From the NCBI RefSeq assembly GCF_000449425.2, contig NZ_AVHW01000089.1, positions 62,001 through 126,000 of the forward strand: a stretch of 64,000 nt of DNA, in the 5' to 3' direction. This stretch comes from Clostridioides difficile CD160. Its GTDB lineage: Bacteria; Bacillota; Clostridia; Peptostreptococcales; Peptostreptococcaceae. The stretch's first letter is position 1. Each line of letters begins with the position of its first letter. The position numbers and the translations under genes were made by a program. The notes beneath the pieces were generated by a model that was not told the DNA's origin, searched no databases, and worked only from the letters and a program-made list of their open reading frames with translations. This document shows positions 8,710 to 17,618 of this stretch, in pieces.

Positions 8710-10098
8710 TTGGAAAGTTCATTCTTATCACAATTTCTTATGATTACAAATTTTAAAACGATTTTTTTTATAATCTTGCTTCTAGGTACATTCTTTATTG
8801 TTAGACAATTTGAAAAGAAAAAAATCAAATTTTCATTGAGAACAATATATGCTACAATACTCGGACTTATATTAGGAATTATAATTCAAGCTTTTGCTGG
8901 TTTTCCTAATGATACAACTCAAGTCACTTGGCTACAGGAAGTAAGTAAATGGTATAGTCTATTTGGTTCTGGATTCATGGACTTATTAAAAATGTTAGTA
9001 GTACCTTTAGTTTTCTTATCAATTATAAAGGTAATTATTAATATGAAAGATAATAATCTTGGAACACTTACATTTAGGTCTTTAGGTATGCTTCTTACTA
9101 CTACTGCTATAGCTGCTATTGTTGGAATTGTAGTTGCAAATATAATGAAGTTAGGTGTAGGAGTTAATCTCCCTGCTTTAGGAGGAAATCAAGAGCTTAA
9201 AGAAATAAATTCTCTTGTAGATACTTTAAGAGGGTTACTACCATCAAATCCTGTAATGGCTATGGCAAATGGAAATATTGTAGCTACAATAATATTTGCT
9301 ACATTTATAGCTACATCAATAAAGAGATTAAGTAAAAAACATTTTGAAACAATAAAACCATTTATAGATTTTATAGAAGCATCTTACAAGATAATTGTAA
9401 GTGTATCTATGACTGTTATTAAATTTATGCCTTATGCTGTGGTTGCTCTACTTGCAAATACAATAACTTCACAAGGTATTAGCTCAATAGTATCTGTTTT
9501 ACATTTTATATTGGCACTTTATATATCAGTTGCAATATTATTTGTTATACATTTGATTTTTATAACTCTAAATGGACTAAATCCCATTACTTATATAAAA
9601 AATTCAACTGAAGCCCTACTTCTAGCATTTACTTCGCGTTCTAGCTTAGGAACATTGCCTGTAACAATAGAAAGCCTAGTACAAAATCATGGAGTTGATG
9701 AGGGTGTATCAAGCTTTACAGCAAGTTTAGGTGCAAATATGGGTATGAATGGTTGTGCAGGTATATATCCCGCTTTAATGGCTGTTACACTTGCTAATAT
9801 GGCTGGTGTAAACATGGATATAAGCTTTTATGTTATGTTGTTAATAGTTATAACAATTAGTTCTTTTGGAATAGCAGGGCTTCCAGGAACTGCTACAATG
9901 GCAGTTTCAGTTGTTATATCTGGAGTTGGTCTTGGTTCTTATTTCCCATTAGTTGGTGGTATACTTGCAATAGACCCTATATTAGATATGGGACGTACAA
10001 TGATAAATGTTAATGGTGCTATGGTATCATCAATTACTGTAGGAAAATCACTCGGAAAAGTCGATAAAGAAGTATTTAGTAAGAAAAATATTTCTTAA
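8710..10098 (+). CDS. TcyP-like L-cystine / dicarboxylate-amino-acid symporter
   Basis: Inner-membrane cation symporter of the DAACS family, 462 residues, about eight to ten membrane segments plus re-entrant hairpins. The segments NxWxxLxGSGxxxLLxMxVxPL and AFTSRSSLGTLPVTIES...GANMGMNGCAGIYPALMAV match, from memory, the B. subtilis cystine carrier TcyP better than glutamate or C4-dicarboxylate carriers. The substrate is therefore probably cystine, with related amino acids possible. The start codon is TTG at 8710, supported by AAAGGAG upstream; no better in-frame ATG follows nearby. Transcription ends at a copy of the 118-bp repeat, whose first hairpin and T-run fit a terminator. Confidence 0.85.
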   Translation: MESSFLSQFLMITNFKTIFFIILLLGTFFIVRQFEKKKIKFSLRTIYATILGLILGIIIQAFAGFPNDTTQVTWLQEVSKWYSLFGSGFMDLLKMLVVPLVFLSIIKVIINMKDNNLGTLTFRSLGMLLTTTAIAAIVGIVVANIMKLGVGVNLPALGGNQELKEINSLVDTLRGLLPSNPVMAMANGNIVATIIFATFIATSIKRLSKKHFETIKPFIDFIEASYKIIVSVSMTVIKFMPYAVVALLANTITSQGISSIVSVLHFILALYISVAILFVIHLIFITLNGLNPITYIKNSTEALLLAFTSRSSLGTLPVTIESLVQNHGVDEGVSSFTASLGANMGMNGCAGIYPALMAVTLANMAGVNMDISFYVMLLIVITISSFGIAGLPGTATMAVSVVISGVGLGSYFPLVGGILAIDPILDMGRTMINVNGAMVSSITVGKSLGKVDKEVFSKKNIS

Positions 10099-10117
10099 AA
10101 TGAGTATGGAAATAGAT

Positions 10118-10235
10118 GAGGCTGTCTCAAAATAGAGACAAGCCTCTTTTTCATTGTTGAAATAATAAAAATATATTTGATTTCATACAAAAAAGAATGC
10201 CTCATGAACTAAAAAGTTCATTTTGAGACACTCCC
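10118..10235 (+). repeat. 118-bp inverted-repeat element, copy 1 (MITE-like, bidirectional terminator)
   Basis: Starts GAGGCTGTCTCAAAAT and ends ATTTTGAGACACTCCC, giving imperfect terminal inverted repeats around TGTCTCAAAAT. It holds two hairpins. The left one (GAGGCTGTCTC / GAGACAAGCCTC) is followed by T5 on the plus strand; the right one (around ATGAAC...GTTCAT) is followed by T6 on the minus strand. It lies between the convergent symporter and ccsI ends and can terminate both. Near-identical copies are at 17493-17610 and, inverted, 22778-22894. No target duplication was seen. Confidence 0.85.
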
Positions 10236-10273
10236 ATTTATTTTTTATTTTATTAGAAAATTTATTTAAAAAT

Positions 10274-11482
10274 TTACTCACAAAATGGAAAGAATTCTTT
10301 TGTAAGATTTTGAGGATATACAGATATAAAAACAAAGTCATAGTCTTGAGACTTTGCATATTCCAATATATCTCCATCATAATATCTAGGGTCTATCATA
10401 TCTATAGTTGAACAAACAGAGGAAAAGAAGGCTGCTGTCGGTACAATTAAAGAGTCTTTAACAAATAGCACTTTTAATCCTTCTGGATTTTCTATATTTT
10501 TTATCTTAACTAACGGTCTATTTCCCAATAAATATGTAAAATACTTATCTGATTGACCATCCATTAAATTAAGGTCTGCATTAAAAGGATATGATAATAT
10601 CAAACTCTCTTCAAATCTGCCTTTTAATTCAAATTTTTGCGATTTAGAATCTGTATAATAAGTATAATTGGTCTTAAATTTAGGATAAATCAATGTAAAA
10701 TCATCTATCCCACCATATAAAATACCTGTCTTTCTTCCCATAGAACCAAGAAATGATTTAGGGTATACAATTGAATTATAATTTTCCTTATCTCTATAAT
10801 AATTATTTCCGTCTAAATTCATATTATATTTTTTATTAAGTTGCTCAACTAGTTCTCCAAATGCCCAAAAAGAAGTTTCTACTTTCCAGTGATGGTCTGT
10901 TTTAAAAAATAAATCATCTTTTGGAATACCGCTTTTTAAAATATTTTCCCTAAAATCAATATAGTCCACATTGTACTTTTTGAGTTGGCTTAAAAAATTA
11001 TCTGCGGTCTCATTGCTGTAAGAATAAGGTATCCCTTTTGGAAATTTTGTCACTCCTTTTACATACTTATCTGGAGTCATTAAATAAACTAATTTCGTGT
11101 CTTGTTTTTCCATTTCTTCAGAAAATTTTCTTACCCTATCTGCTAGTACACCAACTTGATTTGGAGCTTTAGCAAAATATGTATAATGCATTTTACCTGA
11201 AGTATCCTTTACAACACTAAACTTTGAAAACTCATTTTTACCCATTAACTTTTGTAAATATCCATAAGTTTCAATAAATGTATTTTTATATATTACTTTA
11301 TCATTTACTGTATTATCAATAGATGATATTGTATCTTTTAAACTATTTCTCTTAGCAACTGAATTTTTTATTTCATGTATCATATCTTTTCCAGAATAAC
11401 AAATATTAAAGATAGAGAAAGCGAATAAAACAATTAAGAACATAATTGCAGTTATTAATCTTACTTTAAAAAATCTATTCAT
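10274..11482 (-). CDS. ccsI: AlgJ-like DHHW family protein, putative polysaccharide O-acetylation factor
   Basis: Membrane-anchored extracytoplasmic protein, 402 residues, with one N-terminal membrane helix (about 8-28). The SGNH-like AlgJ/AlgX domain carries the hallmark DHHW at 196-199 and a later VKDS with Ser344 as the likely nucleophile. Such proteins move acetyl groups from an MBOAT carrier onto an exported polysaccharide. It is the last gene of the five-gene ccs operon, 16 bp after the MBOAT gene; GGGGGAAAAGT precedes the ATG. The stop lies 38 bp before repeat copy 1, which would terminate the operon. The ccs symbol is from recollection; function is inferred from family and context. 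Confidence 0.8.
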   Translation of the reverse strand: MNRFFKVRLITAIMFLIVLFAFSIFNICYSGKDMIHEIKNSVAKRNSLKDTISSIDNTVNDKVIYKNTFIETYGYLQKLMGKNEFSKFSVVKDTSGKMHYTYFAKAPNQVGVLADRVRKFSEEMEKQDTKLVYLMTPDKYVKGVTKFPKGIPYSYSNETADNFLSQLKKYNVDYIDFRENILKSGIPKDDLFFKTDHHWKVETSFWAFGELVEQLNKKYNMNLDGNNYYRDKENYNSIVYPKSFLGSMGRKTGILYGGIDDFTLIYPKFKTNYTYYTDSKSQKFELKGRFEESLILSYPFNADLNLMDGQSDKYFTYLLGNRPLVKIKNIENPEGLKVLFVKDSLIVPTAAFFSSVCSTIDMIDPRYYDGDILEYAKSQDYDFVFISVYPQNLTKEFFPFCE

Positions 11483-11498
11483 ACTTTTCCCCCCTTAA

Positions 11499-12917
11499 CT
11501 AAAAATTAAAATAAATAAATGGATTATAGCTTCCAGTTACTAAATATGTCACAGAAATAAAGAACAATAGAATAGCTGATATTGGATAAAATACATTAAA
11601 TAGCATACTGTATTTAGCTTGTTCAACAACAAACTTATTAATTTTCTTCGCAATAGGCACACTAAAAATAAACGCAAATATAAAGAAAATCCAGTATTCT
11701 TTTAAAAACATATATGTATAATCACTCCAAATAACCCCACTTCCTCCAAACATAGCTTTAAAATAGTTATATGCTTCTTTTAAATTGGGGGATCTAAATA
11801 ATACCCACCCAAAATTAACTACTAATAAAGTATAAATATGTTTTATAAAATTATGATTTTCAATCTTTTCAAACATTATAAATCTCTCTATAATTAAGAA
11901 AACAAAATTTAAAATTCCCCAAATTACAAATGTCCATTCTGCTCCATGCCATATTCCAGTAAATAACCACACTATAAACATATTTCTAATCATAATATCT
12001 TTATTTGCTACTCTAGAACCACCAAGTGGAAAGTATATATAGCTCTTAAACCACATTCCTAAAGAAATATGCCATCTTCTCCAAAACTCAGTGATTGATT
12101 TTGATATATATGGATAATTAAAGTTTTCTTCAAATTTAAAACCAAACATAAGACCTAAACCTATAGCCATATCCGAGTAAGCAGAAAAATCAAAGAATAT
12201 TTGCAAGGTATAAGCTATCGAACCAAGCCATGCAAGTGATGCAGCTATTTCTCCTTGACTATTCATGGTATAAATATAGTCCGCTACTATAGCCATGTTA
12301 TTTGAAATTAATACCTTTTTGCCTAGACCTGTTATAAATCTACAAGTCCCAATAGAAAACTTATCCCAAGTCTCTTTTCTATTAAGAATTTGCTCTGCTA
12401 CACTCTCATATCTAACTATAGGCCCTGCTATTAATTGAGGGAAAAAAGCTATATAAAGTCCCACATAAAAAGGATTTTTTTGAACTTCTCCATGCCTACG
12501 ATAAACATCTATAACGTAAGACATTCCTTGAAATGTAAAAAATGAAATTCCTATAGGTAAAACAATACTAGGTATAGTCAATTCAGTACTAATAAGTTCG
12601 CTAATATTTCTTAGTGCAAAAGCTAGATATTTAAATATAAATAAAACACCTATATTATATACACACATTAAAACTAGAAAAATTTTCACTTTTATTTTAC
12701 TTTCCCTGTATCTATCTACTAGTAAACCAAATATATAATTCATTATTATAGAAGCTATCATAATAACAACAAATTTTGGTTCTCCCCAAGCATAAAAAAA
12801 TAAACTAACAACTAGTAATATCATATTTTGTATAGTTCGATTAAATCTAAACACATAATACAATACCAATGTTATCGGTAAAAAATAAAATAAAAAAATT
12901 AAGCTTGAAAATAACAC
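11499..12917 (-). CDS. ccsH: MBOAT O-acyltransferase (AlgI/PatA type)
   Basis: Polytopic membrane acyltransferase, 472 residues, with roughly ten or more hydrophobic helices. Key motifs are EFWRRWHISLGMWFKSYIYFPLGGS (His283) and GIWHGAEWTF with the presumed catalytic His324. AlgI-type proteins carry acetyl from a cytoplasmic donor across the membrane and hand it to AlgJ/AlgX-like partners, and the next gene encodes exactly such a partner. The start is a GTG at 12917 with GGAGG at a good distance. With the upstream PilZ-containing synthase, this points to an acetylated cellulose-like exopolymer. The acyl group and the acceptor position are not shown by sequence. Confidence 0.88.
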   Translation of the reverse strand: MLFSSLIFLFYFLPITLVLYYVFRFNRTIQNMILLVVSLFFYAWGEPKFVVIMIASIIMNYIFGLLVDRYRESKIKVKIFLVLMCVYNIGVLFIFKYLAFALRNISELISTELTIPSIVLPIGISFFTFQGMSYVIDVYRRHGEVQKNPFYVGLYIAFFPQLIAGPIVRYESVAEQILNRKETWDKFSIGTCRFITGLGKKVLISNNMAIVADYIYTMNSQGEIAASLAWLGSIAYTLQIFFDFSAYSDMAIGLGLMFGFKFEENFNYPYISKSITEFWRRWHISLGMWFKSYIYFPLGGSRVANKDIMIRNMFIVWLFTGIWHGAEWTFVIWGILNFVFLIIERFIMFEKIENHNFIKHIYTLLVVNFGWVLFRSPNLKEAYNYFKAMFGGSGVIWSDYTYMFLKEYWIFFIFAFIFSVPIAKKINKFVVEQAKYSMLFNVFYPISAILLFFISVTYLVTGSYNPFIYFNF

Positions 12918-12934
12918 AATCTAACCTCCTCTCT

Positions 12935-14011
12935 TTACTTAGTTTTTGAATGTTTTTTCCAATACAAATAAATCCCAAAGCATATTATTACTAAAGATAT
13001 AAATAAAATTTGAATAAATATTATGCTATTATTCATAAAGTTTATTTTTTTCATATCTTGTACTGTTGGCGATTGTTTAGGTGATACTAATGTATATGGA
13101 ACACCATCTTTATCTTTTTTATTAATACTCCAAGATTGAGTTAATGTTATTTTTTTGCCGACTTTAAATTTATCATTAACGTCAACTTGTAAAATAATTT
13201 GTCCAGGTTTGGCTTTATCACTTAACGTCAACTTACCTTTTTGAGATATATTTACACTATCTTGTTTTTCTATAAGAGAATACTTAATCTTTGAATTATT
13301 TTCAAGACCTAATACATTGTACTGACTTATACTTTGACCCAATACCGGTATTTGTACTTCTTCATCTCCAGTTATTCTAATATTATGCAAAGATTCTAAT
13401 TTATCCTCGACTAACAAAGATAACTTTCTTATAGTAACAACATTATGTCCTTCATCAGATGGGATAAATGTAATTCCCCAATTAACAATATTTGAAAGCA
13501 TACTCGAATCCAGTAATACATTACTTTTATCATTTATAAAACTATTAAAATTTACATAAATTTTACCTTCAAATTCTCCTGGCACTTCTATACATCCATC
13601 TTTTATTTTATCTGAATATATTATATTTTTATCTTCAAAAAATACTTCACTACCTTCTTTTAATCTAAACTCAAGCATATTTTTATTTTGTATGCTTAAA
13701 TTTATTCTCTGAGAGCTTTCATTTTTATTTTGAATCTCAATATAAAAATTATGGTACATACCCCAATTTTCTTTTATATTTTGATAAATATATAAATAAC
13801 GTTCCTTATCACTTTTGGAAGCATTTGTTTCTATTTTTATACCTGTATCTTCATGTGTAATCTTAGAACTTATATTATTCTCTATCTTCTTAAAAGATAA
13901 ATCTAAGGTTTTGTCACTTGTTGCTGAACTTGTAAAAGTAGCGTTTATAAAGAAAATAAACACCAAAATAAGATATTTTACAGAACAAAAAAACACTTTT
14001 AAAGTCTTCAT
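12935..14011 (-). CDS. ccsB: Extracytoplasmic membrane-anchored partner of the polysaccharide synthase
   Basis: About 358 residues. An N-terminal signal or anchor (LIVFIFFINATFTSSA region) is followed by a mostly beta-rich extracellular part, then a C-terminal membrane helix (FIQILFISLVIICFGIYLYW) and a short basic tail. A segment ILQVDVNDKFKVGKKITLTQSW resembles an Ig-like or cadherin-like strand pattern. Its place between synthase and acyltransferase genes equals that of BcsB in cellulose operons, but I see no clear BcsB homology. I chose the ATG at 14011, with AGGAGAG before it; a longer frame to 14089 would overlap the synthase gene by 68 bp. The role as outer partner is inference. Confidence 0.72.
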   Translation of the reverse strand: MKTLKVFFCSVKYLILVFIFFINATFTSSATSDKTLDLSFKKIENNISSKITHEDTGIKIETNASKSDKERYLYIYQNIKENWGMYHNFYIEIQNKNESSQRINLSIQNKNMLEFRLKEGSEVFFEDKNIIYSDKIKDGCIEVPGEFEGKIYVNFNSFINDKSNVLLDSSMLSNIVNWGITFIPSDEGHNVVTIRKLSLLVEDKLESLHNIRITGDEEVQIPVLGQSISQYNVLGLENNSKIKYSLIEKQDSVNISQKGKLTLSDKAKPGQIILQVDVNDKFKVGKKITLTQSWSINKKDKDGVPYTLVSPKQSPTVQDMKKINFMNNSIIFIQILFISLVIICFGIYLYWKKHSKTK

Positions 14012-14021
14012 TTCATCTCTC

Positions 14022-16328
14022 CTAAATATATTCCATGGGTTCAAACTCATCTTTGCTTTCTTCTTTCTTTTTACTAGGTTCTGAAACAATAATTGTCTTA
14101 TTTTGTAATATCCAATCCATCATTTCATTTCTTAAAAAGAAATTTTGCATTATACTGTCAATGTTATTCACTTTATATAAAATGCCTCTTTCATCAGTTT
14201 TCCCCTCACATAAATCACATTCTAATACAATATTTTCATTAATTTCCAAAGCTATTTCTTTAGGATAAATATTTTTATTTTCAAAATTTAATAATACATA
14301 TTGATAATTAAAATTTACTATTCTTAATTTACCTATATCTTTTATATCTATATGAAAATTCATATTGATTCTTGGGCTTCTTCGTGATAGTGTTCTGTTT
14401 TTTTCAATACGTTTTTTTAGGTTAATTTGCAAATCATCAAAGAAACCTAGTTGATTCGATATTGTCATTGGTAAAGTAGGTATTCTATCATGAACAATAC
14501 ACATCCAGTTATCTACTTCATTGTCTTCAATATGTGTAATATAAGCTGCATATTTCCATTTTGAATTCACTTCTACAACATTAACAACCTTTGCTTTCAT
14601 ATTAGCTATATACATTTCGTTTCCCGATTTTTCTCTAAACTCTACCTCAAACTCTTCTTCTGGAGAAATATATTCTGGGTTTTCTAACAAAAACGCAAAT
14701 CCATTTTCTGATATGTCAATTGTTTTTGAAGAAAGAGTATAAGAATTTTGCTTTAACTTAAAATTAATTTCAGCAATATAACGCTCAGATTTTCTTAATT
14801 GTTGTCTTCCTGATATAAATAATGTAGCCATAACAAGATTAAAAAGATTTCCAATTAACCAAAATAAAACAACTGAATATGTCATTGAACCCACTTTAAA
14901 TATTGATGTAAACATTTTTAAAATTCCTATTATAGATAACACTATATAAATAAAATACGGTATTCCCTGTAAAAACTTATACATTCTATTATCTTCTAAT
15001 TTATCCTTATTTGTCACCGAAAATTTATTTTTAGATATTGCAAAAGTTTCAAGTATTACCGATGGCATTAAAGACTGAAACATTATAGTTTCATATATAT
15101 TAGTCCATCTAGTGTTCCTTATATTTTGAGAAAATATTTTAAGAGACAAGCTACTTAAAATATACATTGGTAACCAAAATATCAATACTTGAAGTAATGT
15201 ACATTTTACTACAATCACATTAAACACAGAAAATAAAATAGGTGCCATTATATATACAAAGCGTTTTATACTTGCATACCAATAAGTAATTGAAGAAATA
15301 TAACTTATTTTCTGCCAAAATCCTAAACCTCTTCTAAATAAAATATTTAATCGTCTACCAGTTTGTATGCACCCACGTGCCCATCTTTCACGTTGCTTAA
15401 TAAGACTTTTTAAGTCAGTAGGAGATAAACCTGATGCATGTACTTCCGGAATAGCATAGCATCTGTATCCCTTACTTTGAATTAATATACCTGTTGCAAA
15501 ATCTTCTGTAATAGAATAAGTATAAAATCCATCAACTTCCTCTAGAGCTTCTCTTGAAATAACTGTATTACTACCACCATAAATTACAGAATTTGTCCTA
15601 TTTCTAGCTAATTGAATATCTCTATAAAAATAATCTTGCTCATTTGGAATTCTACCCTCAGAGTGCAAATTAAATTGGAACAAATCTGGATTATAAAAGC
15701 TTTGTGGAGTTTGTACAAAACCAACCTTTTCATATGTCTCTTTTTCTCCATCTTTTTTAGCCTGCTCATTTTTCAAAAAGTATGGTACTGTAGCAATCAA
15801 AAAATCATGCATTGGTATCATATCTGCGTCAAATGTAGCAATCAAAGGAGAGTTTGTATGTTGCATTGCATTATTTAAATTCCCAGCTTTAGCTCCTTCT
15901 CTTTCCGTTCTAGTTATATAATTCACACCCATTTTTTCTGCTAGAATACGCATTTCTTCACGATTACCATCATCACATATATATATATGTACCTTTTTCT
16001 TATCTGGATACTGCATATGAACACATCCATTTATGGTTTTTCTCACCAAATCAACAGATTCATTATATGTTGCAACAAATACATCCACATGAGGGTAAAG
16101 TTCTTCACTTATAATGGGCTTTTCAGGATACTCAATCTTTGACATACCATAATAATGCACAAACATTTCCATCATTCCTATTATCTCTACAAAGAGCAGT
16201 ATTATGGCACATACTAAAGCAAACATACCTTCTTCTTTAGGAACTGTATAAAAAATTCTCCACAATATATATATTATATTGGTAATAATAGTTAAAGTTA
16301 TAAGTATTTTTTTTGAATTTTTCTTCAT
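14022..16328 (-). CDS. ccsA: Cellulose-synthase-like GT2 glycosyltransferase with PilZ domain
   Basis: Processive beta-glycan synthase and secretion channel, 768 residues. Two N-terminal membrane helices precede the GT2 core: DDG at 119-121, DAD at 167-169, TED at 274-276 and Q312-R315-W316 (QxxRW). Several membrane helices follow (about 348-500). A PilZ domain carries both c-di-GMP motifs, RxxxR at 512-516 (RKSER) and DxSxxG at 538-543 (DISENG). A second segment near 649-653 (RRSPR) looks like a degenerate PilZ without DxSxxG. Activation by c-di-GMP is therefore expected. It starts four bases after the GH5 gene. The sugar donor is probably UDP-glucose, but another beta-glycan cannot be excluded. 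Confidence 0.93.
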   Translation of the reverse strand: MKKNSKKILITLTIITNIIYILWRIFYTVPKEEGMFALVCAIILLFVEIIGMMEMFVHYYGMSKIEYPEKPIISEELYPHVDVFVATYNESVDLVRKTINGCVHMQYPDKKKVHIYICDDGNREEMRILAEKMGVNYITRTEREGAKAGNLNNAMQHTNSPLIATFDADMIPMHDFLIATVPYFLKNEQAKKDGEKETYEKVGFVQTPQSFYNPDLFQFNLHSEGRIPNEQDYFYRDIQLARNRTNSVIYGGSNTVISREALEEVDGFYTYSITEDFATGILIQSKGYRCYAIPEVHASGLSPTDLKSLIKQRERWARGCIQTGRRLNILFRRGLGFWQKISYISSITYWYASIKRFVYIMAPILFSVFNVIVVKCTLLQVLIFWLPMYILSSLSLKIFSQNIRNTRWTNIYETIMFQSLMPSVILETFAISKNKFSVTNKDKLEDNRMYKFLQGIPYFIYIVLSIIGILKMFTSIFKVGSMTYSVVLFWLIGNLFNLVMATLFISGRQQLRKSERYIAEINFKLKQNSYTLSSKTIDISENGFAFLLENPEYISPEEEFEVEFREKSGNEMYIANMKAKVVNVVEVNSKWKYAAYITHIEDNEVDNWMCIVHDRIPTLPMTISNQLGFFDDLQINLKKRIEKNRTLSRRSPRINMNFHIDIKDIGKLRIVNFNYQYVLLNFENKNIYPKEIALEINENIVLECDLCEGKTDERGILYKVNNIDSIMQNFFLRNEMMDWILQNKTIIVSEPSKKKEESKDEFEPMEYI

Positions 16329-16332
16329 AAAA

Positions 16333-17289
16333 TCACCTCTTTTCTATTAACACATTTAATATATCTTTATTCCAAGTTCCATCATCCTGATTATATATTC
16401 CAAACCCAGAAGCAAGTTCCCAATAAGCCCATGAAAAATTTCGTTTTTCAGCTTCTTCTCTTACTGCTTTTATCCAAGCTTTTCTCGAAGCTTCTGGCGC
16501 CTCTTTTGTTATTCCAAATTCACCCAAAAAAACTTTTACTTTATTTTTATTTGCCCACTTCTCTACAGTGTCAAATCTTTTCTTTAGGTAGCTCATCTGT
16601 TCATTAGTTCCTTCCCAAGTAATATTACTCAAGTGTTCAAATCCCTCATGATAGACATTTCCTTGGAATGCAAAATCATTTGGTTCATAATAGTGAAAAG
16701 AAACTACTATATTAGAATCTTTAGGGATATTTAATTCTTTTAAATAATCAATTTGATAAAAATTGTATGGACCTACTATGATTGTTCTTTTAGGATTATT
16801 TTTTCTAATTATATTTATTGCTTCTTCAATGTATTCATTTAATAACTGTGAAGATAGATTCTCTTTAGGCTCATTTAACAGTTCAAATACCAATTTTTTA
16901 TCATATTTTTGGTACCTATTCGCTATCTGTTGCCATATTTTTAAAAACTTCTCTTTATTGACTTCTGGCTCTTTCATAATTTCATCAAAATGATGTAAAT
17001 CCAAAATAACTGTTAAATCTTTGTCCAATGCATAATTTATATGTCCATCAATTTTCTTGAAAAATTCTTCATCAATTTTAAAATCATTAGAACTTGATGT
17101 ATAATCAGAAAACCTTACAGGTATACGTACTGTATCAAAACCAGCATTTTTTATATCATCAAAAAATTTATTTGACATTTTTACATCCCAGAGAAAATCT
17201 TTCGGTGATTCCAACGCATTACCTATATTTATTCCTCGTTGCATCATAACTGAATCACTATTTCCTTTTATTCCAAAATAAAATACCAT
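16333..17289 (-). CDS. ccsZ: GH5 endoglucanase of the polysaccharide operon
   Basis: Glycoside hydrolase family 5 enzyme, counterpart of BcsZ, which trims the nascent glucan outside the cell. Numbered from the ATG at 17289, the acid/base is Glu140 in FELLNEPKE and the nucleophile Glu257 in FLGEFG; VRIPVRFSDY and LDLHHFDE are typical GH5 strands. The only canonical start, ATG 17289, has no ribosome site close by. Instead GGAGGGG lies about 50 bases upstream, and the open frame between encodes a signal anchor if read from an ATA codon at 17337-17335. True translation may thus begin at 17337. First gene of the ccs operon. Confidence 0.88.
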   Translation of the reverse strand: MVFYFGIKGNSDSVMMQRGINIGNALESPKDFLWDVKMSNKFFDDIKNAGFDTVRIPVRFSDYTSSSNDFKIDEEFFKKIDGHINYALDKDLTVILDLHHFDEIMKEPEVNKEKFLKIWQQIANRYQKYDKKLVFELLNEPKENLSSQLLNEYIEEAINIIRKNNPKRTIIVGPYNFYQIDYLKELNIPKDSNIVVSFHYYEPNDFAFQGNVYHEGFEHLSNITWEGTNEQMSYLKKRFDTVEKWANKNKVKVFLGEFGITKEAPEASRKAWIKAVREEAEKRNFSWAYWELASGFGIYNQDDGTWNKDILNVLIEKR

Positions 17290-17388
17290 AAAAACTATAC
17301 TAAAAAAAAATATTATAACAATAGCTATTTTTTTTATTTTATTCCCCTCCTAACAATGTTATTTTACAGATAATATTATCAATACCCT

Positions 17389-17412
17389 ATTATATCAATT
17401 TAAATTATATCA
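17389..17412 (-). promoter_or_regulatory. Possible extended -10 elements upstream of the ccs operon
   Basis: Two TGATATAAT sequences on the minus strand (17389-17397 and 17404-17412) match the extended -10 pattern, 40-75 bp before GGAGGGG. Neither has a good -35. No riboswitch-like fold was recognised in the leader, so control by c-di-GMP is more likely at the protein level. Confidence 0.3.
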
Positions 17413-17492
17413 TGTTATATCTAATTATTGTTATTTATAAGTTCTGTCTTGAATATAATTTGAAGATATTAAACACAACTTGAAAAACTAAA

Positions 17493-17610
17493 GAGGCTGT
17501 CTCAAGACAGAGATAGACCTATTTTTCATTGTTGAAATAATAAAAATATATTTGATTTCATACAAAAAAGAGTGCCTCATGAACTAAATAATTCATTTTG
17601 AGACACCCCC
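17493..17610 (+). repeat. 118-bp inverted-repeat element, copy 2
   Basis: Same orientation and length as copy 1. The right-hand hairpin, which faces the DUF4091 gene ending at 17619, is kept, with T6 on the minus strand. The left-hand hairpin is degraded (GAGGCTGTCTC against GAGATAGACCT). No plus-strand gene approaches from the left here, so the decayed side is the one not needed for termination. The rest of the 17290-17618 gap holds only the ccs leader. Confidence 0.85.
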
Positions 17611-17618
17611 TTATATTT

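Noticed and set aside
10183-10411. Short open frames over repeat copy 1
   Set aside because: They run through hairpins of the 118-bp element and the end of ccsI, have no ribosome site, and do not recur as a conserved peptide in the other copies.
14011-14089. Longer N-terminus for the third ccs gene overlapping the synthase gene
   Set aside because: The ATG at 14011 has a clear AGGAGAG site and leads directly into a signal-like helix; the extension would put a charged segment before it.
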